Shown here one piece after another: positions 11,214-23,154 of a stretch of 64,000 nt of DNA. Position 1 is the first letter of the stretch; every line of letters starts with the position of its first letter. The translations under genes and the position numbers were made by a program. Source of the stretch: Cunninghamia lanceolata (lineage: Eukaryota; Streptophyta; Pinopsida; Cupressales; Cupressaceae). The notes below the pieces were generated by a model. It worked only from the letters and a program-made list of their open reading frames with translations, had not been told where the DNA came from and ran no database searches. The stretch spans positions 9,548,001 to 9,612,000 of the forward strand of contig BSBN01000860.1 of assembly GCA_027924645.1 (NCBI GenBank). The letters run 5' to 3'.

Positions 11214-12496
11214 TGTCATGTTAAAAAAGGTGGCTTAGCTTAAAACCCTAAACGAGGTCAAACCCTCTTCTACATGAACATTAGAACACAAATCAAGTAG
11301 ACTTAATACTCAACTATAGTCCTCAAAGGAGAGTTGAGAGGTCTCTTGATCAGTCCCTTTGTTTCCAAGGAGAGAGATCTTATGACTAATTATCAAATCT
11401 AGGGTTTCTAGAGCTAAATAGAGAAAACAAGAGTTATAGACCTGAAACCGTCGAAAACCTAGAAAGCTATAGTAGGGAGGGGTTGAACAGAGCTGTGAGA
11501 ACCTAATTCTAGAAGGTTTTGGCCACCTAAACAAGTGGGTCAAGGGTACTAGGTGCCCTGGTCCTTGACCAAAAGTTTCTGTTTGACTATGGTTGTATCT
11601 TCAAGTCTTCTGCCCTCCTCTAACTTGTCTCTGTTAGAAACCTTCAATCGTGACCTACACACACAAAACAAGGAAGAATGTTGGTGCTACTTGTTGGGTA
11701 TTTCTCTCTAAATCAGCAAAGGGTTTGCCAGTTCCAATGCACATGCAGATTCAGCCAACAAATACAGGAGGTTGCGTGAGCTACCTCCCCTTCACTTCTG
11801 GTTCTGCCGCACCAAGGGGGTATTCCTATAGCTAAAGATTTAACTTTGACTCATCCAATAGAAAGATTTAGCTTTACAATAAAGGTAGAATACTCTCATG
11901 TTTGGACCAAGATTTGTGTGATAAATCACAAGGTTGGCAGTGTTCTTAGACATATCTAACTGGTTAGGGATGAGAGTATGCAGGGGTCCTATTTCTACTC
12001 CTACCAACTAACAGGTTGAAGTTTTGAAATGATATATTTTATGTTTTGGATGCAAGATAGGGGGTTTTGGATCATGTAACTACTACACAAGGGCAGACCG
12101 GTGCCTAGCTCAGGGCAAGGAGTCAACTAGACATATACAAGTGAATGATTTGCACTGGCATTCAAGTTTCAAGCGGTCAGGATAGGTATTTTCCTTACAA
12201 ACACCACCCAAGAATGAGTATTTAGCTATCTCTACTTACAAACATCCTTGCTGCCACACAATCTTCTTCATACTTAACCTAAAATAGTTTAATCCACTCC
12301 TTGAATGGAGGTCAAAAGTTAAGCATGCAATATAGAAATCTATATCCTAGAATCTAAGTAACCCTTAGCAACCAAATTCAAAAGAAGGGATGCATACAAC
12401 AAATGGAGACAAATAGCTAAACACATGCAAAGAAGCATTTTTCATATGAACACAACATGAAACTGAACATGTGTACAACCTGCATTCAAATGCAAC

Positions 12497-12916
12497 TCAT
12501 AAACTCACAAAAGAGACAGAACAACCAAGAAATGCTCTATTTTTTGTTATTTCCTCCAAAAAATTGCCCAAGTCTTCCCCCTTAGAAAAATGAGTGACAC
12601 AGTCCTGATATACCCAGAACGTGTACTCAGCCATCAAGTACAATGTCATTTCAAAATGCTGCCAGATACAATGCACCATCTGAATGGTGCCAAAAACATT
12701 CAATGCTCCAGGCAGAAAAGGAAGGAAAAATAGGTGAACTCGGGAAACACGCAGCCGAATGGAGATTTTCCCATTAAAAATGGTAGGTGGCCCATAATTC
12801 ATCGACCATGCCTCTACAAATTTGCCATTAATGGCCAACCTACCCGCAACTTTTGGAAATGCAGCAGTTGCATGCTCTGAAGTTTCTTTCCATTTGAAAT
12901 GCAACTGCGAACACAA
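12497..12916 (-). CDS. Hypothetical 139-codon frame inside the 3.9-kb insertion
   Basis: An open frame without recognisable domain, containing KVAGRLAINGKFVEAWSMNY and a later hydrophobic run around residues 60-70. It reads away from the palindrome array, which would lie about 220 bp upstream of its start. I see no signal peptide, zinc knuckle or protease motif. It may be the remnant of a gag-like frame or chance; its composition is less AT-rich than its surroundings, which gives it slight support. Confidence 0.25.
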   Translation of the reverse strand: MCSQLHFKWKETSEHATAAFPKVAGRLAINGKFVEAWSMNYGPPTIFNGKISIRLRVSRVHLFFLPFLPGALNVFGTIQMVHCIWQHFEMTLYLMAEYTFWVYQDCVTHFSKGEDLGNFLEEITKNRAFLGCSVSFVSL

Positions 12917-13130
12917 AAATTCCTCCTTTGAACATTTTGAACAACGACCATTGATTCATTTCCTCTCGCCAAGATCTACAGCTTCAATTTGATCAGGCAA
13001 TCCAGTCACCAGCTTTGAAGAGTCATCAGCCAATGAAAACGTGCCATGCAGGTGTCTTTTTGCTCTTTGACTTTTCATAGCGTGAAATACATTTTACCTT
13101 TTTCACCCATTTTACCTTTTTCGCATTCAA

Positions 13131-14390
13131 ATCTTTGTATATGCAGTTGTATATACATACAACTGACTTGGACACGTGTCACTCCCTGATTGGATCACCA
13201 TCGCTAAGCATTGGCCTTTTCATCGGCGATCCACTATATCTCCTTTTGCATATGTGGTTGCATACAAGATTGTATATAGATACAATCACAAACATACAAG
13301 GGCGGACCCCAAATCCTTATAAAACAAATTGTAATCACTATCGGGTCCGAGTGTTGTATCTTCCTCCTTGTACATCACCTTGTATATTGCACATACAATA
13401 CACAATATACAACATGCGGACTCCAGCTCATCTATCAATTAGATTGGAACAATTTTCAAATCTAGCATTGTATCTAGTTCATTGCATCTCTCATTGTATA
13501 TTGTACATACATACAATGTGCAATATACAACCCGTGGACCCCAGCCTGAAATCCGCCATAACACATTTTCCTTCGCGTCCAGGTTGTATGTGTGCCCTTT
13601 GTATCTTGCATTGTATATGCACATACATACAATTCGGGACATACAACTATGCGGGCCCCACCATGCTTTTGAAGACCATTGACTTTGACTGCTCCCGCTT
13701 GTATATTTCTTTGTATTTGCCTGTTGTATGTCTGATCGTATATTGGGAACACATACAACCCCAATATACAATGGTGGACCTCACCCATTTCACAAATGTA
13801 GTTAACTCCTTGGCTGCGTCTGCCCTTGCACATCGCCTTGTATATGCAGTTGTATATGCGCAGATACATACAACCCAACATACAAGGAAATGCCTTTGAC
13901 TTTTTGACTCTGCCTTTGTATCACCACCTGCCAGGCCCAATTTGATAAAATTTGAAATCCAGGATTGTATTTTCTACCTTGTATGTTCAATTGTATCTGT
14001 CACATACATACAATCCCCTTGATACAACCGCGGGCCCGACCACTGTTTTCAACTCGATTTGAAACTCTTTTGATGTTCGGCATTGTATCTTACCCATTGT
14101 ATATCGAATATACAACAAAACATACATACAAAGTTTTACATACAAGCATGGAATCTAACTTGGAATATGTGATGGAATCTTCAATGTACATCCACATTTT
14201 CACACCCAAAAATGCACTCGAATGCCAAATACAAACCCGATATGCATACAATGATTCATACAACCATTTTTTCTACTTTTTGAAGCCGATCGAACTTCCT
14301 TTTGGGTCCGCCAATGTACATTTGCACCTACACATAGATACGAATGGCCATGTACAAAGATACATACATACAACTGCGAAGGCCGAGAGA
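13131..14390. repeat. Array of about eleven nested palindromes, period about 118 bp
   Basis: Each unit holds arms of the type TTGTAT / ATACAA around a short centre, often CATACATACAA. Centres lie near 13157, 13280, 13396, 13508, 13625, 13745, 13862, 14000, 14110, 14230 and 14352. Units at 13382 and 13495 share the perfect arms TTGTATATTG / CAATATACAA; the unit at 13855 has CCTTGTAT / ATACAAGG outer arms. Six or seven palindromes are followed at once by a GC-rich motif close to GCGGRCCCCA. The spacers between units are much more diverged than the palindromes. The array keeps long frames open on both strands by composition, which I do not read as genes. Confidence 0.8.
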
Positions 14391-15142
14391 CTTAGAAATT
14401 TTTGAAGGTTTACAATGAAAATGCTTGCAGATTTTTTAGCTCGAAACCTTAACTCCAAGTGCAGGCACCACCACTACTTAGGAGCTTGTCTAAGTCAATC
14501 CCCATAAATGGTGTTTCCACCTCCACAATATCAATGATAAGATATCAAAGAGTGCATGCCCTAGGAGGGTAGAGGCAAATATGAAGTAGAATGGAATGTT
14601 GCAATAAAGCATGAAGAAAAGGAGTAAACATGAGCATGGAAATCCTAGATTTCTTGATGTGGTGTCACAATTTGACTCAAGAATTTGGTGTAGCCCCAAA
14701 TAAGTAGAGAGATCTTCATAAGACATGTAAGAAGTTAGTACAATAACAATAATCCACCATAGAGAGCTTTAGAGAAGAATAGAGAGCATGAGAAAGAGAG
14801 AGTGCTTAGATCTTCAAATGAATAAACTAACTTGTTTATATATGCATTCCCATCGATTATCATGGAATTAAAGCAAATGAGGCTGACATGAATAAACAGT
14901 AGAGATGTCATAAGCCGACATAACCTTAATTTATCCCGAGCTAAAGGAGGGCCTAGGGTGATGAAAGCCCTTTTCCTTTAGCCCTCATAAACTCTGGGAT
15001 GAGCTCAATTAAGTGTTCTTAGTCCCATTCTAAAGTCATCTTTCAGGTTTTATGCATCGGGATTAAGAATTAATTGTTTTAGGTCCACTCGAGTGCTAAA
15101 ATAGGTGTAAAATGGCAAAGGTAAACATTTTATTCCATAACA

Positions 15143-16645
15143 GTAGATTAACCATTTTCTTAAGGTTGGGTAGAATCACCATGTAGTTTTGTTGCATTCT
15201 GTAGTGAAAATCAGATATCAAAATCTAGATCTTGATCATGGAACAGAATATACATTACAATATGTATCATCCACTACATTAAATTGACAAGTAGAGCCAA
15301 TCTAGTCAATCTTTCGCATTTACATTTATTTTTATCTTTCTTCAATTCATATTAATTTAAGATTATAAAGTATCTTTAAAAATATTTTAGTTTAAATGTT
15401 ATTATATATCTTAATTTATATATTAGCAATATATATCTGTAACCTTTAATTTATAGTTATCTATAATTAATAACAAATATGATATGTAATTTAACTTTTT
15501 AATTTTTTCTAAATTAAAAATATTGTAATGTTAAAATTTGCATGCCTTGTAATTTTTTCTTTTAATTTTAGGCTCAATTTAGTTAGGTTATTATTTATGT
15601 AATGAGAAGTGTACAAGTGGTATGATATCTACTAAAGATAACACATATTCTAAATGCTACATGATTCTATATGCACTCATTTGTAGAACTAGCTTTGATT
15701 TTTAGTTTTATTCATTTCTTGCATAAGTTTAAATATGTGATTTGTGGAACTTCCTTAGGTCAATTGCACAATTTACATAAATGAATCTAGAACTTTCAAA
15801 TTTAATTTTTAAAATTGTGCCCATGTTCCCCCTTTCTCACTCATTATGTGATGACTTGAAGAATGAAACATTTTACTTGCACCTTTGACATTGCATTTTA
15901 TGACTAACTCTAATTCATTTGAGCCTCTAGGAATAAAAAATCTAGAGTAGATTAAATGAACACCTCTTGCAAACATCAAGAAGAATCATAGTTCATTTGA
16001 TGTTAACATTGCATTATCACATTTTAGGGCATATTGCATGATTGTTCATTGTCTTTAATCTTTGTACAAAGTCAATAAATCAATACCCTAGGAGTTTGAC
16101 AAAAGGGATAAATATTCCTAATCCAACAAAGTCCTTTATCCACATCACTATTTTTATGCAAGTTACACAAGTTAAGGTGAGAAATTTTTAAACCTAATAC
16201 TTTAAAAGGTTCAAATCCACTCAAAAGTGTTAGAACCTAACCAATTCCATAATCACACAAGAAAGTTATGCAATTGTAAAAATGAATCGTACTATAAAAC
16301 ATTTTTTTACTAATTCTGACTTATTATATTGATAGGTTCTAAACCTTTAGTGTACAAACAAATTAATTAAAAAAAGTTATCAAAATCAAATCAACATCAA
16401 ACTTAAAACTAAATACATCTTTTTATTATTTAAATTATAAACATTTATTTCAATATCTTTATTATTCTCAACTGTTAATTTTAAAATAATTTATTTATAA
16501 TACTATGAAATTAATTTAGACAGAACCTACCAACATAATATCCTCTTCAATAGGAGAGTGATGTATGCCTACTTTTCTTTTTTTCTTTCTAAGTTACGAG
16601 TCGAGATAAGTTATGTAATGACATGTGCAATTGAGTCGCAACATT
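15143..16645 (+). repeat. Chitinase upstream segment, orphan copy (right part)
   Basis: 15160-15760 matches 70-590 upstream of chitinase 1. 16515-16555 (ACCAACATAATATCCTCTTC) matches 46918-46955 upstream of chitinase 2. 16580-16645 (TTTCTAAGTTACGAG...) matches 1130-1185. Homology ends before the conserved ACGT/TATA block, and no chitinase exon follows. It is therefore an upstream region without its gene. Confidence 0.75.
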
Positions 16646-16779
16646 GTTTCTTGATGAATACTTCCTATTTAACTTATATTAAAAAAGCAATAAATAGTAC
16701 AATATTCACAAAAAAGGGACATGTTGGTAAAAAGGCACAACCAAGAAGTCTCAAAGCCTTGATAGGAAAATAAAAAGTC

Positions 16780-19700
16780 TTGAAGATTTATACACATATG
16801 ATCAAAATAACAAAGGTTTGAGCCCACAAAAAACTAAGCAACAAGTGCAACACTAGATGAGGGAGGAGGATCCTGATTATCAGGTTTCCCCCAAACATCT
16901 CCAGGGGTGGCATCAGAAATTGGCTCCCAACCGTTGAGATCATTAGCACCATCTTAATTATCCTTGGGGGTGGTTGAGCATAGACTGGGGAATTCACCTA
17001 TGTTAGGCTAGCCATTGTCTTGCCTTGGATATGGCGGTCAGGAGGGCTAAGACCATCCTCCACAAGAAATAGAGTCTTTGGAGGGTTAAGGGGCATGGGA
17101 GTGAGAGCCACGATCATGTTAGTCACCACAATTGTGGTGGGAGATCTGACTATGACTATGTTGATGCCCCCAAGAGGAGGTGGATTCAGGCAGAACATGA
17201 GCAACAGTGCAAGGGGCATTGCCCCAATGACCCAGCAACTCTTGAAGATGAGAAACTTCAAGTGCAACTTTTCTAGGTTGAACCTGAATCTACATCAGAA
17301 CATTAGAACAAATGATACCTTTAGTATACAAAGAAAAATTCTTATCAGCAATATAGTGAGTGAAAATAGAAAAATTCCTCTTTCCAAATGCTAAAGAGAA
17401 TTTCCACCTTGAAAGCATGCCATATCTGAGTATATTTGCATGGGAGGTAGGGCCAATTGCCAAGTAAGACCATATACCATGAGAAAGGAGTAGGTCTGAA
17501 TGATTTGAAAAAACCATGGATCCAATTCGAAGCTTCTTGAGCCTGAGGGAAAAACCAAAAAAGGTGCTTGAGAGATTCAAGTTGCTCACAAAAAAGACAG
17601 CGAGGGATGTATAGGCCCATATGAACTAGACAAATTCTCAAAGGGAGGCCTTGGTAGAGAAAACATCAATAAAAATGGGCCAATTTAGGCTCTAACACTA
17701 TAGACCAAATACATTGAAACTGTCTGTGCCAGGTCCCATAAGAGGATTGAACTTTCCAATGGAGATTCACCTGCTCTACCATATGCAAGTGTGGGGACAA
17801 CCAAGAATAACTTTTTCATGGTTTGTAATTCTGAAAAGGAGTGTCTGGATACCATTTCCAATCTTTCCACCAAGGTTTGAGAGATCTCAATCCCAACTTG
17901 TGCATCATTTGAGGAGGAATAACATTAATAATTGACTGGTAAGTCTCTTGATTTGAGTTAAGAAGCTTGTATTTTTGTTTGAACTCAGGCTATAGTAAAT
18001 TTTTTTTGGTGGCTCTATGTAGAAAGTTTGGCAGAACATGAATCCCGTGTTTGAAAATTTTAAGGCATGAACCCACGACAACTTAGAAAGTGGCCTATCT
18101 TGAATGGTGAGAATAGGAGACCACCAAATGTATTGATGATTAATGGATAAGCCATTATGAAAATGATCTCTAGCCCAAAGAAGCCATGGCTTGAGGGCTT
18201 CCCAAGACTTTCAAATTCTCTTAATAAGGGTCATCCCACAATAATGGGTTACACTTTTTGGCCAAACTTGACATTGAAATCAATATTTTGAACTAAATCT
18301 TCATTTTTTGACACCTATAGCCATTAAATCGTTAAGAATTTGAAGATGATGCAAACTAGTGATTTGTGAGATTTTGTTTGTAGATTCTAAGTATACTTTT
18401 TAAATAAATTTTGGAGTTAAATTGTAAAATTTTTTGCGTCTCCTTTGATAACTAGTTTTTAATAGTAAACAACATTTTTTAAAGTGACATGTATTCTATA
18501 GCATATAACTTGTTTTCTACAAAGGATAAAATTTTGATTCTTTTGAATTTAGATTGGTACCACCAATATATAGGGCATGCATTTGGTTTCATAATGTTTT
18601 GTTGAATATTTGTTTTTTGATTAAGTTTTGAAGTCAAACCAATTATAATTTAGACATAGGCGTATTCCGTAAAACATAACTTTTTCTGTATGTATCGAAA
18701 TTCAATTTTTATTTTTTTGTTGAAACAAGGACATCAATACCTAGGGCATAGATTAATTTTAGAATTGTTTTTCACTAATTTACTAATTTTCCATGTGTGT
18801 AGAACAAAGAACTTGATGTTTGGTGAAAAACCTACATTCATAAGAAATAAGAAAAATATAATAATCAAATTAAATATATTTAAAATTATATTTTTTGGAA
18901 AGCTTATAATAAGGACTACATACCTACAAAACATAAATTTTAAATGAATTCATTTGATCCCCCAAAAGGTAAATCAAAAGTGGTTTTTTATCAGCATTTT
19001 GATAGGTGTAGAGGAGACTCCATTATAGGTATGGTTTAAAACTAGCGGGGTTCTATCCAAGGGGGTTTGAATCTAAGGGGGTTTGATCAAACCCTCTTCA
19101 ATTAAAATCCTTTAAATGGAACCTTTCAAGGCTTAAATCATTATATTTTCTAAAAATATGTGATTTCAGCAAAAATCAGGATGTCCTAGAAAGTGTAACC
19201 CATTATTGTGGCAGCACCCATAACAAAAGTACCTTGAATGGAGATAGATTCCCTCATAGTGAGGAGGGTTCCAAAATCCAAGCCTTTCCATGTTGGATGA
19301 CCTGTAAGAGTGCTAGAGCAAAAGTAATGTTAGACAAGAATTTTTCAAACATCATTGCCTTGTAGCACCCAAATGATCCATTTAACGCACAAGGCAATGC
19401 ATTTTCGATGAATGGAGATCAAGCCAAGCCCTCCAGCCTCACGAGGGAGGCAACAAAAATCCCAAGAAACTTGGTGAAAACCTTGATGACCATCATTGGA
19501 GGCTTAGAAAAAATCTCTAAGGAGTTTCTCGATCTTCAAATAGGGTGGCTTGGAGGGGACCCAACATGAGGAATATAAAACATGGGTGGTAGCCAACATT
19601 TTGGAACAAACTTGAAATTTACTTGCCAACAAAAGAGGCTTGGTGATTAAACAATGCAAGTTCTTCTCAATTCGTTCAATAACAACCTTCTATAGCTCCA

Positions 19701-20765
19701 TAGGAGAGGCTTGGAATGTAAAGTGAATCCCCAAAAAATAGAATATTTCTCCATGGTCAATCCATTTCCAATCATAAGAATCCAACCACTCTGGTTTAGG
19801 AAGGAAATATTGTCTATAACATAGAGTTTTCTTCCACTAAATGCTGGGCCAGATGCTTTGCAAAAAATGTCTAAACATTGAAGGGTATGTTTGACATTAT
19901 TTTATTCCTCAATGAGAGTGAGGAAAAAATCATTAGCCAAATGTCCATTCATCAACTACTGGATAGAATTGGAAGGAAAATCCCCTTAACACGGGATTGA
20001 GAGACAGCCTGAGCTAACAAATATCCAAAGGCTTCAACAACCAAGACATAAAGAGCAGGGGAAAGAGGGCAACCTTGTCTAATGGAACGAAGAAGACCAA
20101 AAGAGTTAGATTGTTGGCTGGAGATGGTGATACAGGTTGAAGCATCAATAAAAATCATTTGGAACATGTGAATGAATTGGGGCCAAAGCCAAGGGCCTGT
20201 AGCATGGCTAGAATGAAAGGCCACTCAATGCGATCACATGCCCTAGAAAAATCAATCTTAATAAACATAGCAGGCTGCTGAGAATGGTGAGCCCAGTCAA
20301 TTCCTTTCCAAAAAAAATGATATTATCCAAGATGAACCTAGATTTAATGAAAATTATTTGTTCAAGCAGAACAATAAGAGGAAACATTGAGTGAATCTTG
20401 AACATCATTGCCTTAGCAATGATCTTGTAAGAGACATTCAACAAAGTAATGGGCTTCCAATTAATGATATCATTAGGGTCACTAGCTTTAGGTATGAATT
20501 TAATATTACCTTTGTTGATAAGAATGCCTAATGAACCAGTTTGTATGCCCTCAAGATAGATATTATGCAAGTCACTACCCACAAAATCTCAAAATGCTTT
20601 ATAGAATTCACAAGGAAAGCCATCTAAACTAGGGGCTTTATTATTGGCCATAGAAAAGACCACTCCCTTAAGGTCACCTTGAGTTTAAGAAGCTAGTCAC
20701 AAACAATGCATTGGGCATTTGAAATCTGGAAAGGAACAACTACAAGACATTGCTGCAAGTCAAGT
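16780..20765 (-). mobile_element. Dead L1-type LINE (minus strand)
   Basis: Reverse-transcriptase blocks appear in order on the minus strand. NNKAPSLDGFPCEFYKAF lies near 20640, FIPKASDPNDIINWKPITL near 20490, and RQGCPLSPALYVLVVEAFGY near 20060. LANDFFLTLIEE near 19930 is where an active enzyme has A-D-D. The zinc-binding C-terminal domain (RCLFCEQLESLKHLFWF) lies near 17580. Several stops and frameshifts break the frame, and the catalytic Asp pair reads N-D. A 976-bp TIR element is inserted at 18236-19211. The 5' endonuclease part is missing, so the copy is 5'-truncated. No clear poly(A) tail was found at its left end. Confidence 0.8.
18236..19211. mobile_element. 976-bp terminal-inverted-repeat element inside the LINE
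   Basis: The left end CCACAATAATGGGTTACAC (18236) and right end GTGTAACCCATTATTGTGG (to 19211) are perfect 19-bp inverted repeats, extended further with mismatches (TTTTTGG / CCTAGAAA). The LINE coding sequence resumes on both sides. The interior is AT-rich without an open frame of note, so the element is non-autonomous. I could not identify a target-site duplication, which leaves its superfamily open. Confidence 0.72.
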
Positions 20766-21260
20766 TGTGTAGTAGGAGTGACATATTGAGCCGGAAACAC
20801 TTGTTAATAGTCCCCTTTCATCATTATTATAGTTATTTATGTATGACATTTGATTGGGGTTAGTATTTTGTGATGTATTGACATTTCTTTGGTTTACCCA
20901 ATTGGGAGCTTTATATCCATGGTTTTGAGTGTTGAGTGGTATCTTAGCCAATCCCTTGACATGTCATTTCTTGGTTAACTGTTCTATTGTTGTGGTGGGC
21001 ATTGTACCAGTGTTCATGGTTGTCATCACATTCCATTAATCTAAATATTTGTGATGGACAATCCTTTGTTTCATGGTCATCCCATTCCCTGCAAATGTCA
21101 CAATATACTGTGTTATTTCTCTTTTACATTGTTCTTAGGTCTACCTTTAGTGTGGTAGTCTTTTTCTCACATTTCATCATTGGGAATTAATTTCTCAAGT
21201 GTCCCTCTCTTGTATAGTATGAGCACCATATATTGGGTCTTTGTTTCTATGGACTATTAG
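20760..21260 (-). pseudogene. Retrotransposon gag fragment with zinc-knuckle-like motif
   Basis: On the minus strand the run YCDICREWDDHETKDCPSQ (about 21050-21110) has the Cys-Cys-His-Cys order of a gag zinc knuckle, with one extra residue in the C-to-H gap. Downstream (20951-20760) follows an Asn-rich frame (NTQNHGYKAPNWVNQRNVN). Stops interrupt the frame. It abuts the 5' end of the LINE. Lineage not determined. Confidence 0.45.
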
Positions 21261-22063
21261 ATCTAAAAAGAGACCTAGTCAATCATACACTAACTAAGTT
21301 AATCTTTAGGTCAAACATTGAAACACAAGCCACCAATGACTTCAAGATAGGATGCTATCCCTTAGGAAGAGCCATGGATGGGTTGGTAAGAGCTCTGTTC
21401 CTTTGTTGTAACCAAAGAGATTGAGACAAATAGGCTAGATCTAGGGTTTAAGCAAATCAAATGAAAAAAATTTGTGACAAATTGATAAATACAAACTGAC
21501 AGATTGAAACTGAGAGTAGGGAAGTAGTGAGAAGAGTACCTATAGGATCTGATTCAAATTTGGAGTGATCTAGATAGGACTATGGAACCTAGGCGCTAGT
21601 GTCCTAGGTTTTTCTTCTTTGTAAAAGTCAGTCTTCAATAATCTCAGATCTTGTTCAATAATCTACCCTTTGATCTACAATACGTGTTTTCGATCATTTA
21701 AAATCTGCACAATCACAAGAGGAAAATGGATGTGGGCCATTTTAGGGGCTTACCTCAGTCAAACCCTGTGAATGGTGTTCCCACCTCCACAACACCTAAG
21801 ATTATGATGCTAAGAGTGTGTTTTCTTACATAACAGAAGAGAAATCCAATATAGATGAATGTTGTAATAAAGAAGATTTACCACAACATTAAACCCTAGT
21901 GAGACTTGGTGTCACAACACAAGATTGCCACATGGAGATGATGGAGGAAGAAGCTTCCTTTAAACATTGCAATAATATCATAAATCTGCAATAATAGAGA
22001 GGTTCACACAAATCTACATAATAACATCCACAATAGAGAGCTTTGCTGATAGATCACACCATT

Positions 22064-23154
22064 TGAATGGGTCAGTGCAAGTTGGGTCCACTTTTTGGCC
22101 AAAAAGTGGAAGTGTTTTCCCTGATATTCAGAATTTGTCACATTTGACCTAAACATTTGAGGCACTTAAAGATTGAATCTTAATAAAAGTTAGTAATATA
22201 AAATGTAGTACTCGGAGTCTAGTTTCTAAATAAGTAATTTCTTTTAATACCTAGATGAGACAAATTAATTTTCAATAGGCATTTCTAAAAACTATTGTTT
22301 AAAAATCACTTTTTTTTTACCATACTATGCACGTGTACGACCAACATAATTTGACCTAAATAAAAGTATTTTTATAAATCCTTTTGGGGAAAGATGTGTA
22401 GTACAGTGAAGTTTGATGAGGATATTTTTTATAATTTTTTTCCAAATATTTTTTTTTATTAATTTTTTATTGTCCCTAATTATTGTTTTAAAAAACCCTC
22501 GTGTACGACCAACATAATTTGAGCAAAACTAATCATAAAATTATTTTTTTTTTCATTGTGTAAAGAATGATGTGTAGATTGATGACATATAATTATTTTT
22601 TTAAAAAACTTTAAAAATTGAAAGTTATTAAAAAAATACAAACCCCTGTCATTTCACATTTTTGGACCAGTTTGCTCATAAATTAAATAATAAATAGAAA
22701 AACAAGTCCAATAAAAAAAATACATATTTGAAAACTAGATACTGTCATCTGTAATGGGTTTTAATTTTATGAAAAAATTCAGAAAAAAATGTCATCATCC
22801 ATATAGGTAAACTCAGTCTTTTCTCTTGTTCTGTACTTAGAAAAAAATTGTAGGTCCAAGGCAAGGGGCTAGCTTACCATGCCTTTCCCAAGCCTAAGAT
22901 TTTAGGAATGGGTACCCATTTTAAAACGGGTACTCGTTCCTTTTGTGTGGGAAACAAAAGCGCGCATGATTTTTTTCAAATTTGAATATGTATATAGAAA
23001 CGGGTACCCATTCCTAAATGGGTACTCGTTTAGGATTGGACACCCGTTCCTAAGCGGGTACCCATTTAGGCTCGAACACCCATTTCTATCGTGATTCTTT
23101 TTTTGCCTATGACTTCCCCTCTATGTGGACCTAACTTCTTGCACTTACCTGAAT
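22064..23154. mobile_element. About 1.08-kb terminal-inverted-repeat element
   Basis: The left end GGTCAGTGCAAGTTGGGTCC (22070) is the near reverse complement of the right end, GTGGACCTAACTTCTTGCAC followed by TTACC (to 23149). TGAAT lies on both outer sides (22064-22068, 23150-23154). A perfect 22-bp palindrome with arms CCACTTTTTGG sits just inside the left end. The interior has no gene. It holds the repeated phrase GTGTACGACCAACATAATTT (about 22334 and 22502) and the GGGTACCC cluster at 22905-23095. Confidence 0.6.
22905..23095. repeat. Cluster of GGGTACCC-type palindromic motifs
   Basis: About seven copies of GGGTACCCATT, GGGTACTCGTT or ACACCCGTTCC occur in 190 bp. Several are in mutually inverted pairs separated by TCCTAAA/TTTAGG. 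The RNA or single strand could fold into multiple hairpins. It lies within the TIR element's interior. Confidence 0.65.

Larger units (their letters stand above)
11214..15142. mobile_element. 3.9-kb insertion with TG...CA ends and 5-bp target duplication
   Basis: The insertion starts TGTCATG at 11214 and ends CATAACA at 15142. GTAGA flanks it at 11209-11213 and 15143-15147, and the chitinase upstream sequence resumes without loss on either side. TG...CA ends with a 5-bp duplication are the signature of LTR retroelements, yet I could not find two similar LTRs inside it. It has no recognisable gag or pol. The right part (14485-14900) is related to 21745-22055 and 23180-23300. It carries the palindrome array at 13131-14390. 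A non-autonomous LTR-type element of unusual structure is the best guess. Confidence 0.6.

Noticed and set aside
13135..13899. Long open frame (254 codons) across the palindrome array, with others on the opposite strand
   Set aside because: Frames are open on both strands at once because of the repeat composition, and the translation simply mirrors the DNA repeat (LYIHT-, NIQ-type runs). No start context or domain supports a gene.
13131..14390. CRISPR array
   Set aside because: The spaced palindromic repeats superficially suggest one, but repeats are diverged, spacing is about 118 bp, no cas genes exist and the DNA is plant.
14906..15142. Possible right LTR starting TGTCATAAG inside the 3.9-kb insertion
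   Set aside because: The first seven bases resemble the left end at 11214, but the following sequence is unrelated, so it is not a repeat pair.
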